Positions 1-9,218 of a DNA stretch of 42,113 nucleotides are shown here, one piece after another. The notes below the pieces were generated by a model. It did not search any database and was not told the origin of the DNA. It worked only from the letters and a program-made list of their open reading frames with translations. The stretch's first letter is position 1; each line of letters opens with the position of its first letter. The DNA comes from a bacterium (GTDB taxonomy: Bacteria > Patescibacteriota > Minisyncoccia > CAIUEV01). The stretch spans positions 1 to 42,113 of the forward strand of contig JAJXZR010000018.1 in the NCBI GenBank assembly GCA_021779915.1, written 5' to 3'. The position numbers and the translations under genes were made by a program.

Positions 1-14
1 ATCTTTTAAGATTC

Positions 15-77
15 TTTATGAACTTTATGAACTTTATGAACTTTATGAACTTTATGAACTTTATGAACTTTATGAAC
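15..77. repeat. 9-bp tandem repeat (TTTATGAAC), 7 ATGAAC units, just 3' of ftsE
   Basis: Direct reading: (ATGAACTTT)n; the same array recurs at 11412-11474. Confidence 0.95.
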
Positions 78-758
78 TCATATCATATACTTCCCTTCCT
101 TTTGATCTCGAATGACATTTCCTTTATCAATTGCAATCACTCTTTTAGCAATACGGTCAACGGTGTCTTTGTTGTGAGTGGCGAGAAGCACGGTTGTTCC
201 GAGTTTGTTGATCCGTAACAACAGTTCGATAATTTCCCAAGTGTTGATCATATCTAAGTTTCCAGTTGGTTCATCAGCCACCAGCACTTCCGGATGATTG
301 ATAAGGGCTCTAGCAATCGCCACTCTCTGCTGTTCACCTCCAGAAAGTTGATTAGGATATTTACTAAACTTTTCTGAAAGTCCCACAATTTCTAATATTT
401 GACTCACGTTTCGTCTGATTTCATTTCCGGGACGACCTGCTACTTCAAGGGCAAATGAAACATTTTCAAAAATTGTCCTTTTGTTGAGAAGTTTAAAATC
501 CTGAAAAATTACCCCTATTCTTCTTCGGTGAAGAGGAATTTCATGAGATCTGAGGGAAGCCAGGTCACGATTGTTAAAAATAACCTGTCCAGTTGTTGGA
601 ATTTCTTCGAGAATAAGCAATTTGAGTAGTGTGGACTTTCCGGTACCACTCTGTCCCACAATCGAAACAAATTCTCCTCTTTCGATCTCCAAATCTACGT
701 TCTTAAGCGCTAAAACATCCCCCGAATAAATTTTACTAACATTTCTATAATGAATCAT
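78..758 (-). CDS. ftsE: Cell division ATP-binding protein FtsE (ABC ATPase)
   Basis: Walker A GQSGTGKST, signature LSGGEQQR, Walker B VLVADEPTGNLD; FtsE-like length and sequence. Confidence 0.9.
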   Translation of the reverse strand: MIHYRNVSKIYSGDVLALKNVDLEIERGEFVSIVGQSGTGKSTLLKLLILEEIPTTGQVIFNNRDLASLRSHEIPLHRRRIGVIFQDFKLLNKRTIFENVSFALEVAGRPGNEIRRNVSQILEIVGLSEKFSKYPNQLSGGEQQRVAIARALINHPEVLVADEPTGNLDMINTWEIIELLLRINKLGTTVLLATHNKDTVDRIAKRVIAIDKGNVIRDQKEGKYMI

Positions 759-764
759 AAAATT

Positions 765-872
765 AGTTTTGAAAGTTTAGAAAGTTTTGAAAGTTTGGAA
801 GGTTCAGAAAGTTATTTTGTTTAAAATTTTGTTTTTATTACTTTCTAAACTTTCTAAACTATTTACTTTCTA
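765..872. repeat. Imperfect inverted array of GAAAGTTT/AAACTTTC words between ctpA-like gene and ftsE
   Basis: ttgaaagtttagaaagttttgaaagtttgg ... ttactttctaaactttctaaact. Confidence 0.7.
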
Positions 873-2088
873 AACTCTTAATTACTTCCATCGCTTTATC
901 CAATTGCGGGTCTTTTTGATTTTTCATATCGTCGGGAGTTATGTCAACTTCCACGTCCGGCTTTATTCCCTCTTTGTTAATACTTATTCCGCTAGGAGTA
1001 TGCCACTCCGCCACCGTTATTTTAACAGTCGAACCATCGCTCAAGGGGATTACTTCCTGCACAGATCCCTTTCCAAAAGTCTTTTTGCCGATAATCTTTA
1101 TTCCTCTATCATCTTTTAACGCTCCGGAAAGAATTTCAGATGCCGAAGCACTTCCTTCATTGGCAAGCACTACCATCGGAGTATTTCCAAAAACTGGTTG
1201 ATAGTGGGTTCTATATTCATTAGCTGGCTTTTTTTCACCGAATTCTTCCCGCACTACCAAAGAGTTCTCCGGCAAAAAAAATCCGGCAATATCCACACTT
1301 GTATTGAGATAGCCTCCTGGATTGTTGCGAACGTCCAGAATTATTCCTTTGGGATTTTCTTTTTTGACTTTTTCTACCACATCAGTGAATTCCTTTGTTG
1401 TATCCTCGGTAAAACCAGCTAAACGAATATAAGCTATATTCCCATCTTTCATTTCGTAAGCCACACTCTTCACATCAATTACATCCCGTTTAATTTCAAT
1501 TTCTCTGGGAACTGGGTCTGATTCGGAAACTACCGTAAGTTTGACAGAAGTATCCTTTTGCCCCCGAATTTTGTTAACCGCCTCGTCTAATTCAAGATTT
1601 CCCGTATCTTGCCCATCAATCTTAACAATCTTGTCTCCCGGCTTTAAACCGGCCTTATCAGCAGGAGAATCTTTGATGGGCGAAACAACGGTCAAAGTGT
1701 CTTGTTTCTCTCCAATTTCCGCGCCAATACCTTCAAAACTTCCTTTCAAATCAGACTGAAACTGTTTAGCTTTCTCTGGTTCGAAAAAAGTAGTGTAAGG
1801 GTCTCCTAAACTACTCGTCATCCCCTTAGCCATTCCATAAACCATTTCTTGATTAGCCGGTAAATTTCCCACAAATTTATCACTGAGTTTCCCCCAAACT
1901 TCCCAAAGGACACTTAAATCAACATTGTTGCTTTGTTTTTGAGGAGCTCCTTCTGCTAAATACTTCTTGCGGACTGTTTCTTCTCCCACTACCAGACCCA
2001 CGCCAAAGCTAGCAATCAACGCCAGAATGCCTAAATACAAAAGAAAATGCCGTTTTAACCTAGATTTTTTAACTGGAGAATTAACCAT
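859..2088 (-). CDS. ctpA: S41 family C-terminal processing peptidase (CtpA/Prc-like) with PDZ domain
   Basis: N-terminal TM, PDZ (GIGAEIGEK...SPADKAGLKPGDKIVKIDG), catalytic GSASASEILSGALKD...GKKTFGKGSVQ. Confidence 0.9.
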   Translation of the reverse strand: MVNSPVKKSRLKRHFLLYLGILALIASFGVGLVVGEETVRKKYLAEGAPQKQSNNVDLSVLWEVWGKLSDKFVGNLPANQEMVYGMAKGMTSSLGDPYTTFFEPEKAKQFQSDLKGSFEGIGAEIGEKQDTLTVVSPIKDSPADKAGLKPGDKIVKIDGQDTGNLELDEAVNKIRGQKDTSVKLTVVSESDPVPREIEIKRDVIDVKSVAYEMKDGNIAYIRLAGFTEDTTKEFTDVVEKVKKENPKGIILDVRNNPGGYLNTSVDIAGFFLPENSLVVREEFGEKKPANEYRTHYQPVFGNTPMVVLANEGSASASEILSGALKDDRGIKIIGKKTFGKGSVQEVIPLSDGSTVKITVAEWHTPSGISINKEGIKPDVEVDITPDDMKNQKDPQLDKAMEVIKSLESK

Positions 2089-2129
2089 AAAATCAAATAA
2101 ATATTTTCAAAATAAAAAACACGTGTCTT

Positions 2130-2206
2130 ATCAAAAAACTCAACACAATAACATTTTATTAAACTAATTTTATTTTCCTGGATCCCGAGTCAAGCCCGGG
2201 ATGACA
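2130..2206. repeat. Half copy of TGTCATCCCGGG...GGATCCA interspersed element
   Basis: ctcaacacaataacattttattaaacta...cctggatcccgagtcaagcccgggatgaca matches the right half of the 9049-9188 copy. Confidence 0.8.
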
Positions 2207-2248
2207 TATTATTAAAGTGTTAAAAAAACAAAAACCTTCTAAACTCAT

Positions 2249-3061
2249 TTACGCTTGTTCCAACCAAATCTTGACATTTACCGTGCTACTGTCCTTTAAA
2301 TTGACTTTTTTTGTGTAGTGTTTGTGACCTGCAAACACCGCCCTTATGTAAACATTATCCTGCGGTTCTACCGAAAAGTTCGCTCTGCCTTTTGTGTTTG
2401 TTTTTCCGCTATCCAGTTTTTTCATTTTTTCTGAAAAAACTGTCACTTTTGCTTTTTTAAGAGCCAATCCGGTTGATCCAGTCACGACAACTTTGACTTT
2501 TTTCATCATCCCATAATCATTTTCACTTAGCAAATCAGAAGAATGAGCTTTAGTTCCAAACATATTGACCCAATACCATTTATAATTATTGTTTGTTTTA
2601 TAAAAAGCCACCCCCATCACTTTGAAATCGCTGTCCAGCAAATTGTCTTTGTGTTCCGCAGAAGCTTTCCAAGCCTTAAAAACCTTGTCCACTGTAGAAT
2701 AACCAGCTGCCAAATTTTCTCCCACCCCATCATCATAACCAAATAAGCTGGCTCTCTCTGCCGGCAAACGGCCCAGAGAATCTTTATGCTCATGGTTGAG
2801 AGTAGTAGGATTTTTCCCCATGTCCTCCGCCATCGCCTTTGCTGCTCTGGATAATTCTTCTGAAATCTCAAGCGTTTTTAGATTGTTTTTATCCCTGTAA
2901 TCATTAATATTTTTGATTAGTTCTCTTTCCTCTTCACTAAAAGTTACGTCAGATGCCTTTGATTCAGGAACCAAAGCTATCCCCAAAAGAAAAACACAAA
3001 CGCCAGAAATAAGTCCTGACTGAAGCAACGCATAAATTAGAGGCTTTTTTTTGTTTTTCAT
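2249..3061 (-). CDS. Secreted CAP/SCP-domain protein with C-terminal carboxypeptidase-regulatory-like (Ig-fold) domain
   Basis: Signal/TM N-terminus; CAP motifs LNHEHKDSLGRLPAERAS, GENLAAGYSTVDKVFKAWKASAEHKDNLLDSDFKVMGVAFY. Confidence 0.85.
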   Translation of the reverse strand: MKNKKKPLIYALLQSGLISGVCVFLLGIALVPESKASDVTFSEEERELIKNINDYRDKNNLKTLEISEELSRAAKAMAEDMGKNPTTLNHEHKDSLGRLPAERASLFGYDDGVGENLAAGYSTVDKVFKAWKASAEHKDNLLDSDFKVMGVAFYKTNNNYKWYWVNMFGTKAHSSDLLSENDYGMMKKVKVVVTGSTGLALKKAKVTVFSEKMKKLDSGKTNTKGRANFSVEPQDNVYIRAVFAGHKHYTKKVNLKDSSTVNVKIWLEQA

Positions 3062-3150
3062 TTTGATTTTATATTTAATACTACGAAACTCAATGCAATT
3101 GATTTTAGCACATCAAATAAGGAGGAGCAACTTGACAAAATTTTCAATTT

Positions 3151-4929
3151 CTATTTCTCCACTTCTATAAACGTAAAATAAGACTCCACTTGTATATCTG
3201 GATGGAAAAATCCTTCAGGTCTGTCTGCGCCATAATAGATCATTTTGTCTTGAACAGAAATTGGGTCGTCTGATCGTTTGGGACCAACTTTAACACGGAC
3301 AAATTTGGCCTGAGGGAATATTTCCCGCACTTTTGCAAGCATCGTAGGATCATCCAGTTGCATCACTATTTGAGCGGGAAGTTTTATATCTTTAATTTTA
3401 AAATCCTCTGGCAATACATAATGAATTTTATTTCGATAATTCCAGCTAAAAAAGCGGATCGGCTCCATACTGACAGGTAAATTAGCGTCTGTATGCAAGG
3501 CATCTTGGTTAGCAATCATATACAGATTAATTTCTGGATGCTCCCTGGATTCGTCATTAAGATAAGCTCCGATCCCACTTAATCGGTGCTCAAAAGCCCC
3601 GTAGGCAAGAGCGCTTTTGCCCCAAATAAAAAAATAAACATAAACGTTGAGAAGACCATGAATTAGAACGAGGAGAAGAAAGGCCGTTTTTGTAGATTTG
3701 TGTCTCGCCAAGTGTTGTGCCACCATCCCCAGAAGCAAAAAAGTGGGTACCAACGCTCCAATACTTCGAAGTGCGTGAGGAAGCCCTTCCCGAGTCAAAA
3801 CAACCGGTAGCAGCAACAAACCCCACCAGGAAATAATGAAAAACCAAGAAACTGCCGTCCATTTTCTTTGATTGGTCTTTTCTTTTTCATTTTCCGACTT
3901 TTTCCAAAATTTAATAATGAGTTCCTTAAAAAAGTAGATAAACCCCCAAATAATGCTTCCAAACAACACAAAACCCAGAACTGGCGGAAGCAAGGGAAGA
4001 GCCGGATAGTTGTGACGCCAGTTCTGATCCCCATAAAAAACGAAAGAGGCCAAAGTTAGAGAGACACTTTTCCCAAGAGCAAGAGCCGGGTTAGGATCTG
4101 CCATTACGGAAACAGCACTCGATCTCCCAGTAAAGTGCTCCGGATTTTTAACGAAGTCGTACAGCATCGGAGCGGCTGTAATAAAGGCAAAAACGCCTGT
4201 TACTAAAAGAGCTTTTAGGATATCTTTCAAAAAATTAGAGAAAAATAAAGGAACCGTTATCCATAAGGCAAATAAAACTGCAGGAGAAATCCGAACTGCG
4301 ATATAAGTATGCAGAGATAATCCCAAAAAAAGTCCTCCCACTGCAAAAAAGATATAAGTTCCAAAAGGAATCTTGGCAGTTTCATCACATTTTTTCTTAT
4401 CCTTAGTACACTTAAGAGCGCCTTTTCTTTGATAAACCAACCGGTAAAAACCTTCTGCGATAAAAGCGAATGCCCAAGCGGTTACTAACACCATTAGAAT
4501 GGCTCGAAAGCCCACTCTGGAAAAATTGATATGCCAATAACTGAAAGAGATAAGCCCGAGGGAAATCAACGCTCCGAACCGCCCGACCAGTCTTCTGCCT
4601 AGCCAATAAACCGCCGGCAAAGTCAGTGTGCCAATGAGGGCGGGAAGAAATCTAACAATCCAGATACTTGAAGATCCGAACCAATGAAGTAGATAGCCAA
4701 GAATATTCATATACAAACCTTCTCTCCCCTGATTGTTTTCATAAAAAAGTTTCCACCCTCCTGCCTCAGCCGTTTGAAGTCCATCGGTCGTGTTCATAGC
4801 CTCATCGGGATAAAGACCGGGGGGAAGGGAAGTAAGGTGAACCATTCGGACATAAGTCCCTAAAACGAGAAACGCGATAATTAAGGCTATTTCCAGATAC
4901 CACGTCCACTTTTTGTTTTTGAATTGCAT
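3151..4929 (-). CDS. Multi-TM glycosyltransferase, GT39/ArnT-PMT-like
   Basis: N-terminal LPPGLYPDEAMNTTDGLQTAEAGGWKLFYENNQGREGLYMNILG followed by many TM helices. Confidence 0.75.
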   Translation of the reverse strand: MQFKNKKWTWYLEIALIIAFLVLGTYVRMVHLTSLPPGLYPDEAMNTTDGLQTAEAGGWKLFYENNQGREGLYMNILGYLLHWFGSSSIWIVRFLPALIGTLTLPAVYWLGRRLVGRFGALISLGLISFSYWHINFSRVGFRAILMVLVTAWAFAFIAEGFYRLVYQRKGALKCTKDKKKCDETAKIPFGTYIFFAVGGLFLGLSLHTYIAVRISPAVLFALWITVPLFFSNFLKDILKALLVTGVFAFITAAPMLYDFVKNPEHFTGRSSAVSVMADPNPALALGKSVSLTLASFVFYGDQNWRHNYPALPLLPPVLGFVLFGSIIWGFIYFFKELIIKFWKKSENEKEKTNQRKWTAVSWFFIISWWGLLLLPVVLTREGLPHALRSIGALVPTFLLLGMVAQHLARHKSTKTAFLLLVLIHGLLNVYVYFFIWGKSALAYGAFEHRLSGIGAYLNDESREHPEINLYMIANQDALHTDANLPVSMEPIRFFSWNYRNKIHYVLPEDFKIKDIKLPAQIVMQLDDPTMLAKVREIFPQAKFVRVKVGPKRSDDPISVQDKMIYYGADRPEGFFHPDIQVESYFTFIEVEK

Positions 4930-5017
4930 AGGGTTTTGTATTATTTTGTATTATCTACTGAAATATTTTTTTAATTATAATCGAGTAATTTAGATGAGAA
5001 AAATATAAAAACAATAA

Positions 5018-5133
5018 TTAAAAATTTAAAGTTATAAGTTCAAAATTATTGTATCGCCGAAGGCGACAGTCAATTAAAATGTGAGCGATAGCTCACACCA
5101 AAATTTTGCACTTTTAACTTTCAACTTTTAACT
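5018..5133. repeat. Inverted-repeat element with two internal hairpins (family H2)
   Basis: Hairpins tcgccgaaggcga (5054-5066) and gtgagcgatagctcac (5081-5096), spacer agtcaattaaaat; outer arms of taaagtt/aactttt words. Confidence 0.85.
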
Positions 5134-5139
5134 AATGTT

Positions 5140-5850
5140 CTACCCTCCAAACCTTCTCCCTCTCTTAGAATACTCTTTGATCGCCTTCTTAAATTCTTCC
5201 TGTGAGAAATCCGGCCATTTGGTTTTCGTAAAATAAAGCTCGGAATTGGCAATGTCCCACATCATAAATCCAGCACTCATATGAGGTTCTCCCCCAGTTC
5301 GAATCAGAAGATCTACGGGAGGAAGATCTTTAGTAGCCAAATAACTTTTAAGCAGTTCCCCGTTAACTTTTTGAGGATTAATTTTATCTGCAATCATTTT
5401 CTGAATGGCTGAAAGCATCTCGTCATCGCCACTATACGCAAGGAGAAAAGTCAGGTTATAACCATTATAATTTTTTGTCTGTTCTAAACATCTATTTATC
5501 ACCTTAATCAAAGATTTAGGAAACTGTTCTCTCCATTTTCCAATAACCCTGATTTTAATTCTACTTTCTTTCACCTCTTCACTCTCTATCAATTCTTCAA
5601 AATATTGCTTGTAAATGCGAAGCAATTCTCTTTTTTCAAGAAGCGGTCTTTTTATGAGATTATCGAGAGAAGATCCCCAAAAGGAAACATGTTTGATCCC
5701 TAATTTTTTGACGACCTTTAAAATATTTTTCAAATTTTCCGCTCCCGCTTCATGCCCCTTCCAAGGAGCCAAACCCCTCTCCTTGGCCCAACGACGGTTG
5801 GCATCGGGAATGATGGTGACGTGAAGGGGCAAATTGATATTAATCATCAT
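5140..5850 (-). CDS. uppS: Isoprenyl transferase, UppS/cis-prenyltransferase family (diverged motifs)
   Basis: HVTIIPDANRRWAKERGL, DLLIRTGGEPHMSAGFMMWDIANSELYFTKTKWPDF, RRFGG C-terminus. Confidence 0.88.
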   Translation of the reverse strand: MMININLPLHVTIIPDANRRWAKERGLAPWKGHEAGAENLKNILKVVKKLGIKHVSFWGSSLDNLIKRPLLEKRELLRIYKQYFEELIESEEVKESRIKIRVIGKWREQFPKSLIKVINRCLEQTKNYNGYNLTFLLAYSGDDEMLSAIQKMIADKINPQKVNGELLKSYLATKDLPPVDLLIRTGGEPHMSAGFMMWDIANSELYFTKTKWPDFSQEEFKKAIKEYSKRGRRFGG

Positions 5851-5885
5851 TTAAAATTAAAATCACTGAAAAAATCAGAAGAACG

Positions 5886-6103
5886 TGTCATTCCCGGCGT
5901 GTCGACCAGGAATCCAGGTTAGTATCACTAATTATTCTAATTAACCTAATTATTCTAAACAAAATACCAAGAAATAATTCCTAAGATTTGTTTATTTTTT
6001 ATTGTTTGATATTGGGTGCTTTTTTAGGTTAATTAGTATAATTAGATTAATTAGAGTAATTTTCTATTCTCCTGGATTCCCGGTCGACACGCCGGGAATG
6101 ACA
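5886..6103. repeat. Interspersed palindromic element, long type (~218 bp)
   Basis: TGTCATTCCCGGCGTGTCGACCAGGAATCCAGG ... CCTGGATTCCCGGTCGACACGCCGGGAATGACA, internal taattattctaattaacctaatt arms. Confidence 0.95.
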
Positions 6104-6157
6104 CGAAAAAAATAAATTTATCTAAAAACATAAATAGAGCTCCCGATTTTTCCACAT

Positions 6158-7234
6158 TTATTTCTCCCTTCCCACCACCATCTCCATAATCCCCACCAGT
6201 TCTTCTTTTCTAGATTCTTTCATTCTAGACGACCTTACCAGTTTAATCAAGTTATCGGCAGAGCCTTTTATCATTTTTTCCAATTTTTCCCTAGCACCCG
6301 ATTTTTCAATTAAGTTTCTAGCTTTCTCGAGCTCATTTTTTTTGAGATTTCTACCTAAGAGAGAAATAAATCGATTTTTTTCTTCGCCATTCAAACCCTT
6401 CAAAGTTTCAATAATTAGTAAAGTAGGCTTGTTTTCTCTTAAATCAGACCCTGAAGGCTTTCCCAGCTTTTTTTCTTCCTCAAAAATTCCTAAAATATCG
6501 TCTTGCCATTGGTATATTTTCCCCATTTCCATCCCCACTTTCTCTAACAATTGTCCTTCTTCCTTTGTCTTTTCGCCAATAATAACCCCTAATTTAAAAG
6601 GAGCGATAAAAGTGTAATAGGCAGTTTTAGTTTTGATAACTTCCAATGCTTTAAAACGAAACTCTTCCAAAGAATATTCTTGTTTGAGTGACGTCATCAC
6701 ATCTAAAGTTTCTCCGTAGATTGTATTGTTCACTAAGCTAATCACTTCCCGCGAAATCTTAGTCTTTTGTTTGTTGGGTAGATCAGATGTGAATATGTTT
6801 CCAAGAGCCATGGAAAAAAGCCAATCTCCGAGTAAAAGAGCAATTCCATTTCCAAAATGCAAAGATTCGGAATTGTCTTTTTCGAATTTATTCCATTTCT
6901 TTCGATAAGTTTCGTGCAATGTCTCTACTCCGTGGCGAACCAAATCCCGATCAATAATATCGTCATGAATCAGAAAATAGGAATGGATAAGCTCCAAAGA
7001 TACGGCGACGGGAATAATTTTTTTCTGCTCGGATTCTTTTAGGTTCGCCGACCAGAGAAAAAGAAATGGCCGAAGCCTCTTTCCTGAAGACACAACCACT
7101 TTTTCCAAATGCTTCCAAGCAGTTTGAATTTCAGGATCAAAAGAAGCGACCTCTTGGTATTGTCTTTGAAAAAAAAGACCTAGTTCCAGATCAATCAGAT
7201 TTTTATACGACTGCCACTTTTTGCGGATTTGCAC
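6158..7234 (-). CDS. Polyprenyl synthetase (trans-isoprenyl diphosphate synthase)
   Basis: HSYFLIHDDIIDRDLVRHG first Asp-rich motif; YQWQDDILGIF second motif. Confidence 0.88.
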   Translation of the reverse strand: MQIRKKWQSYKNLIDLELGLFFQRQYQEVASFDPEIQTAWKHLEKVVVSSGKRLRPFLFLWSANLKESEQKKIIPVAVSLELIHSYFLIHDDIIDRDLVRHGVETLHETYRKKWNKFEKDNSESLHFGNGIALLLGDWLFSMALGNIFTSDLPNKQKTKISREVISLVNNTIYGETLDVMTSLKQEYSLEEFRFKALEVIKTKTAYYTFIAPFKLGVIIGEKTKEEGQLLEKVGMEMGKIYQWQDDILGIFEEEKKLGKPSGSDLRENKPTLLIIETLKGLNGEEKNRFISLLGRNLKKNELEKARNLIEKSGAREKLEKMIKGSADNLIKLVRSSRMKESRKEELVGIMEMVVGREK

Positions 7235-7253
7235 GGATCTTATTTATAAAGAA

Positions 7254-7400
7254 AAAACTCTTTCCTCCCCTTCAGATGAAGGGAGGTGCCCGTAAGGGTG
7301 GAGGGTTTGAACGCGAAGCGATAAATTCACTGGTTTTAAGCCTTCAGCATCAAACCCCTCGGCCTTCGGCCACTCCCCTTCATCTGAAGGGGAGAAAAGC
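7254..7400. repeat. REP-like inverted repeat with several nested hairpins
   Basis: ctccccttcagatgaagggaggtgcccgtaagggtgg ... cggccttcggccactccccttcatctgaaggggag. Confidence 0.85.
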
Positions 7401-7411
7401 AACTTCCATTT

Positions 7412-8995
7412 TTAATTCTTCCTCAATATCTCCCCGCTTCTTACCCCCTCAGCAATCTTTCCTTCCGCCACCGACACCTTTCCATTTACAATCACGTATT
7501 CTACCCCTTTGGAAAATTTATAAGGATGGTTTTGTGTGGATTTATCTTCAATTTCATCGTAATCAAAAACCTGTACATCGGCTTTATATCCCTCTTTTAT
7601 CTCTCCCCGCAAAGATATGCCCAGTTTTCTTGCCGGGAGACCGCTCATTTTGTAAACGGCTTTTTCGATCGACATCAATTTCTTCTCTCGGGTGTAATGG
7701 CCGAGCATTCGTGAAAAAGCCCCAAAAGAACGAGGATGAACCAGGTTTCCGCTTTCAATTTCCTGGAGCCCATACCCCTCGCCATTAGAGCTGATAATTG
7801 AATGGTTATCCTCGATTGCTTTTCTAACATTTCTTTCACTAAGCAATTTCGCAAAAACAGTCGCTTGATCTTCGCTGGCAATGATTAAATCTAGCACTGT
7901 TTCGGAAGGAGATATGCCCCTGGATTTAGCTATTTCTTCAATTTTTCTCTTAACAATAAACTTGGAAAAGGGGCAAGAGGCAATTATAATTTTTCCATAA
8001 TTCAACGATCCCTTTTCCATTTCAATTACCGCTTTTCGCTTAAATCTCTTGTTTTTTAATTTTGCTAGCAAGTCTTGCTTGCCTCCTTCTGTTAACCAAT
8101 CGGGTAAAAGGGTGTAAAGAACAGGACCGCTAAAAGCATAAGGGTAAACATCGAAATTAATATTCGCTCCTTCGTCGCAAGCTTTGTCAATCATATCAAG
8201 CGCTCTTTCAAAAAAATGCCAGGATCCTTTTCCTAGAGCCTTTAAATGAGATATTTGGAGGTTTACTCCCGTTTTTTTTGCAACATCTACAACTTCCTTG
8301 ATCGAACTGATTAATTTTTCTCCTTCATTTCTCAAATGAACTGCTAGCAACCCTCCAGAAATACTGACGGCTTCACCCAACGCTTCAACTTCTTTTTTGG
8401 CAGATCCCCTGGCATGGGAATAGGCAAACCCAGCTGAAACCCCAAAAGCCCCTTCGGACATTCCTCTAGAAACTTCTTGCAAGAGCAACTCCAACTCTTT
8501 TTCTTTTAACGATCTTTGCTTTTCGTCCAAAATTCCTCTTCGAATAGTGGCATGTCCCACTAACGTTCCAAAATTAAGCTTGAAGGAAGTATTGTCTTCC
8601 AAATATTCAAGAAATTCTTTCACTCGATCCCAATCAATTTGAACATTCTTAAGACTTACCCATTTCTGAAGAGACTTAATACTGCCTTCACCTAAAATCG
8701 GAGCAAGAGAAGACCCACAATTTCCTCCTATAATTGTAGTAACTCCCTGGGTAATCAGGCTTTCCTGCATTGGATAACGAAACAAAGTGCAATGCGTGTC
8801 AGAATGGTTATTTATATCAACAAATCCGGGAGCAACCATCTTTCCTTTGGCATCGATATCCACTCCGGCAATCTCCTCTTCCAAATCGCCCACAGTCAAA
8901 ATTTCTCCTTCTTTGATTCCCACATCCGCCTTGTAAGGTGGTCTCGTCCCCGTTCCGTCGACCACCAACCCATTTCGAATGACGATGTCTAACAT
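7412..8995 (-). CDS. N-acyl-D-amino-acid deacylase/D-aminoacylase-like amidohydrolase
   Basis: MLDIVIRNGLVVDGTGTRPPYKADVGIKEGEI, VAPGFVDINNHSD, C-terminal GEIKEGYKADVQVFD. Confidence 0.85.
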   Translation of the reverse strand: MLDIVIRNGLVVDGTGTRPPYKADVGIKEGEILTVGDLEEEIAGVDIDAKGKMVAPGFVDINNHSDTHCTLFRYPMQESLITQGVTTIIGGNCGSSLAPILGEGSIKSLQKWVSLKNVQIDWDRVKEFLEYLEDNTSFKLNFGTLVGHATIRRGILDEKQRSLKEKELELLLQEVSRGMSEGAFGVSAGFAYSHARGSAKKEVEALGEAVSISGGLLAVHLRNEGEKLISSIKEVVDVAKKTGVNLQISHLKALGKGSWHFFERALDMIDKACDEGANINFDVYPYAFSGPVLYTLLPDWLTEGGKQDLLAKLKNKRFKRKAVIEMEKGSLNYGKIIIASCPFSKFIVKRKIEEIAKSRGISPSETVLDLIIASEDQATVFAKLLSERNVRKAIEDNHSIISSNGEGYGLQEIESGNLVHPRSFGAFSRMLGHYTREKKLMSIEKAVYKMSGLPARKLGISLRGEIKEGYKADVQVFDYDEIEDKSTQNHPYKFSKGVEYVIVNGKVSVAEGKIAEGVRSGEILRKN

Positions 8996-9048
8996 TTTGT
9001 TTTTATTTTAAATATAATTTTCAATTTCTAAATATATTCACACTACTG

Positions 9049-9188
9049 TGTCATCCCGGGCTTGAACCGGGATCCAGTTAGACTAATAGAACATTATTTT
9101 TGTGAGTACTGATAGAAAACTCAACACAATAATATTTTATCAGACTAAGACTACCCTCCTAGATCCCGGCTCGGAGGCCGGGATGACA
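9049..9188. repeat. Interspersed palindromic element, short type (~140 bp)
   Basis: tgtcatcccgggcttgaaccgggatccag ... gatcccggctcggaggccgggatgaca. Confidence 0.95.
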
Positions 9189-9218
9189 AGTAAATATAAT
9201 TTTTATTTATTAAGTTAA

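Noticed and set aside
15-77. Possible CRISPR array or MNF-repeat peptide (ORF 18..218)
   Set aside because: 9-bp direct tandem repeat without spacers; ORF is generated by the repeat and runs antisense to ftsE.
7066-7788. 240-aa plus-strand ORF
   Set aside because: Antisense to the polyprenyl synthetase and deacylase genes and spans a repeat; composition looks non-coding.
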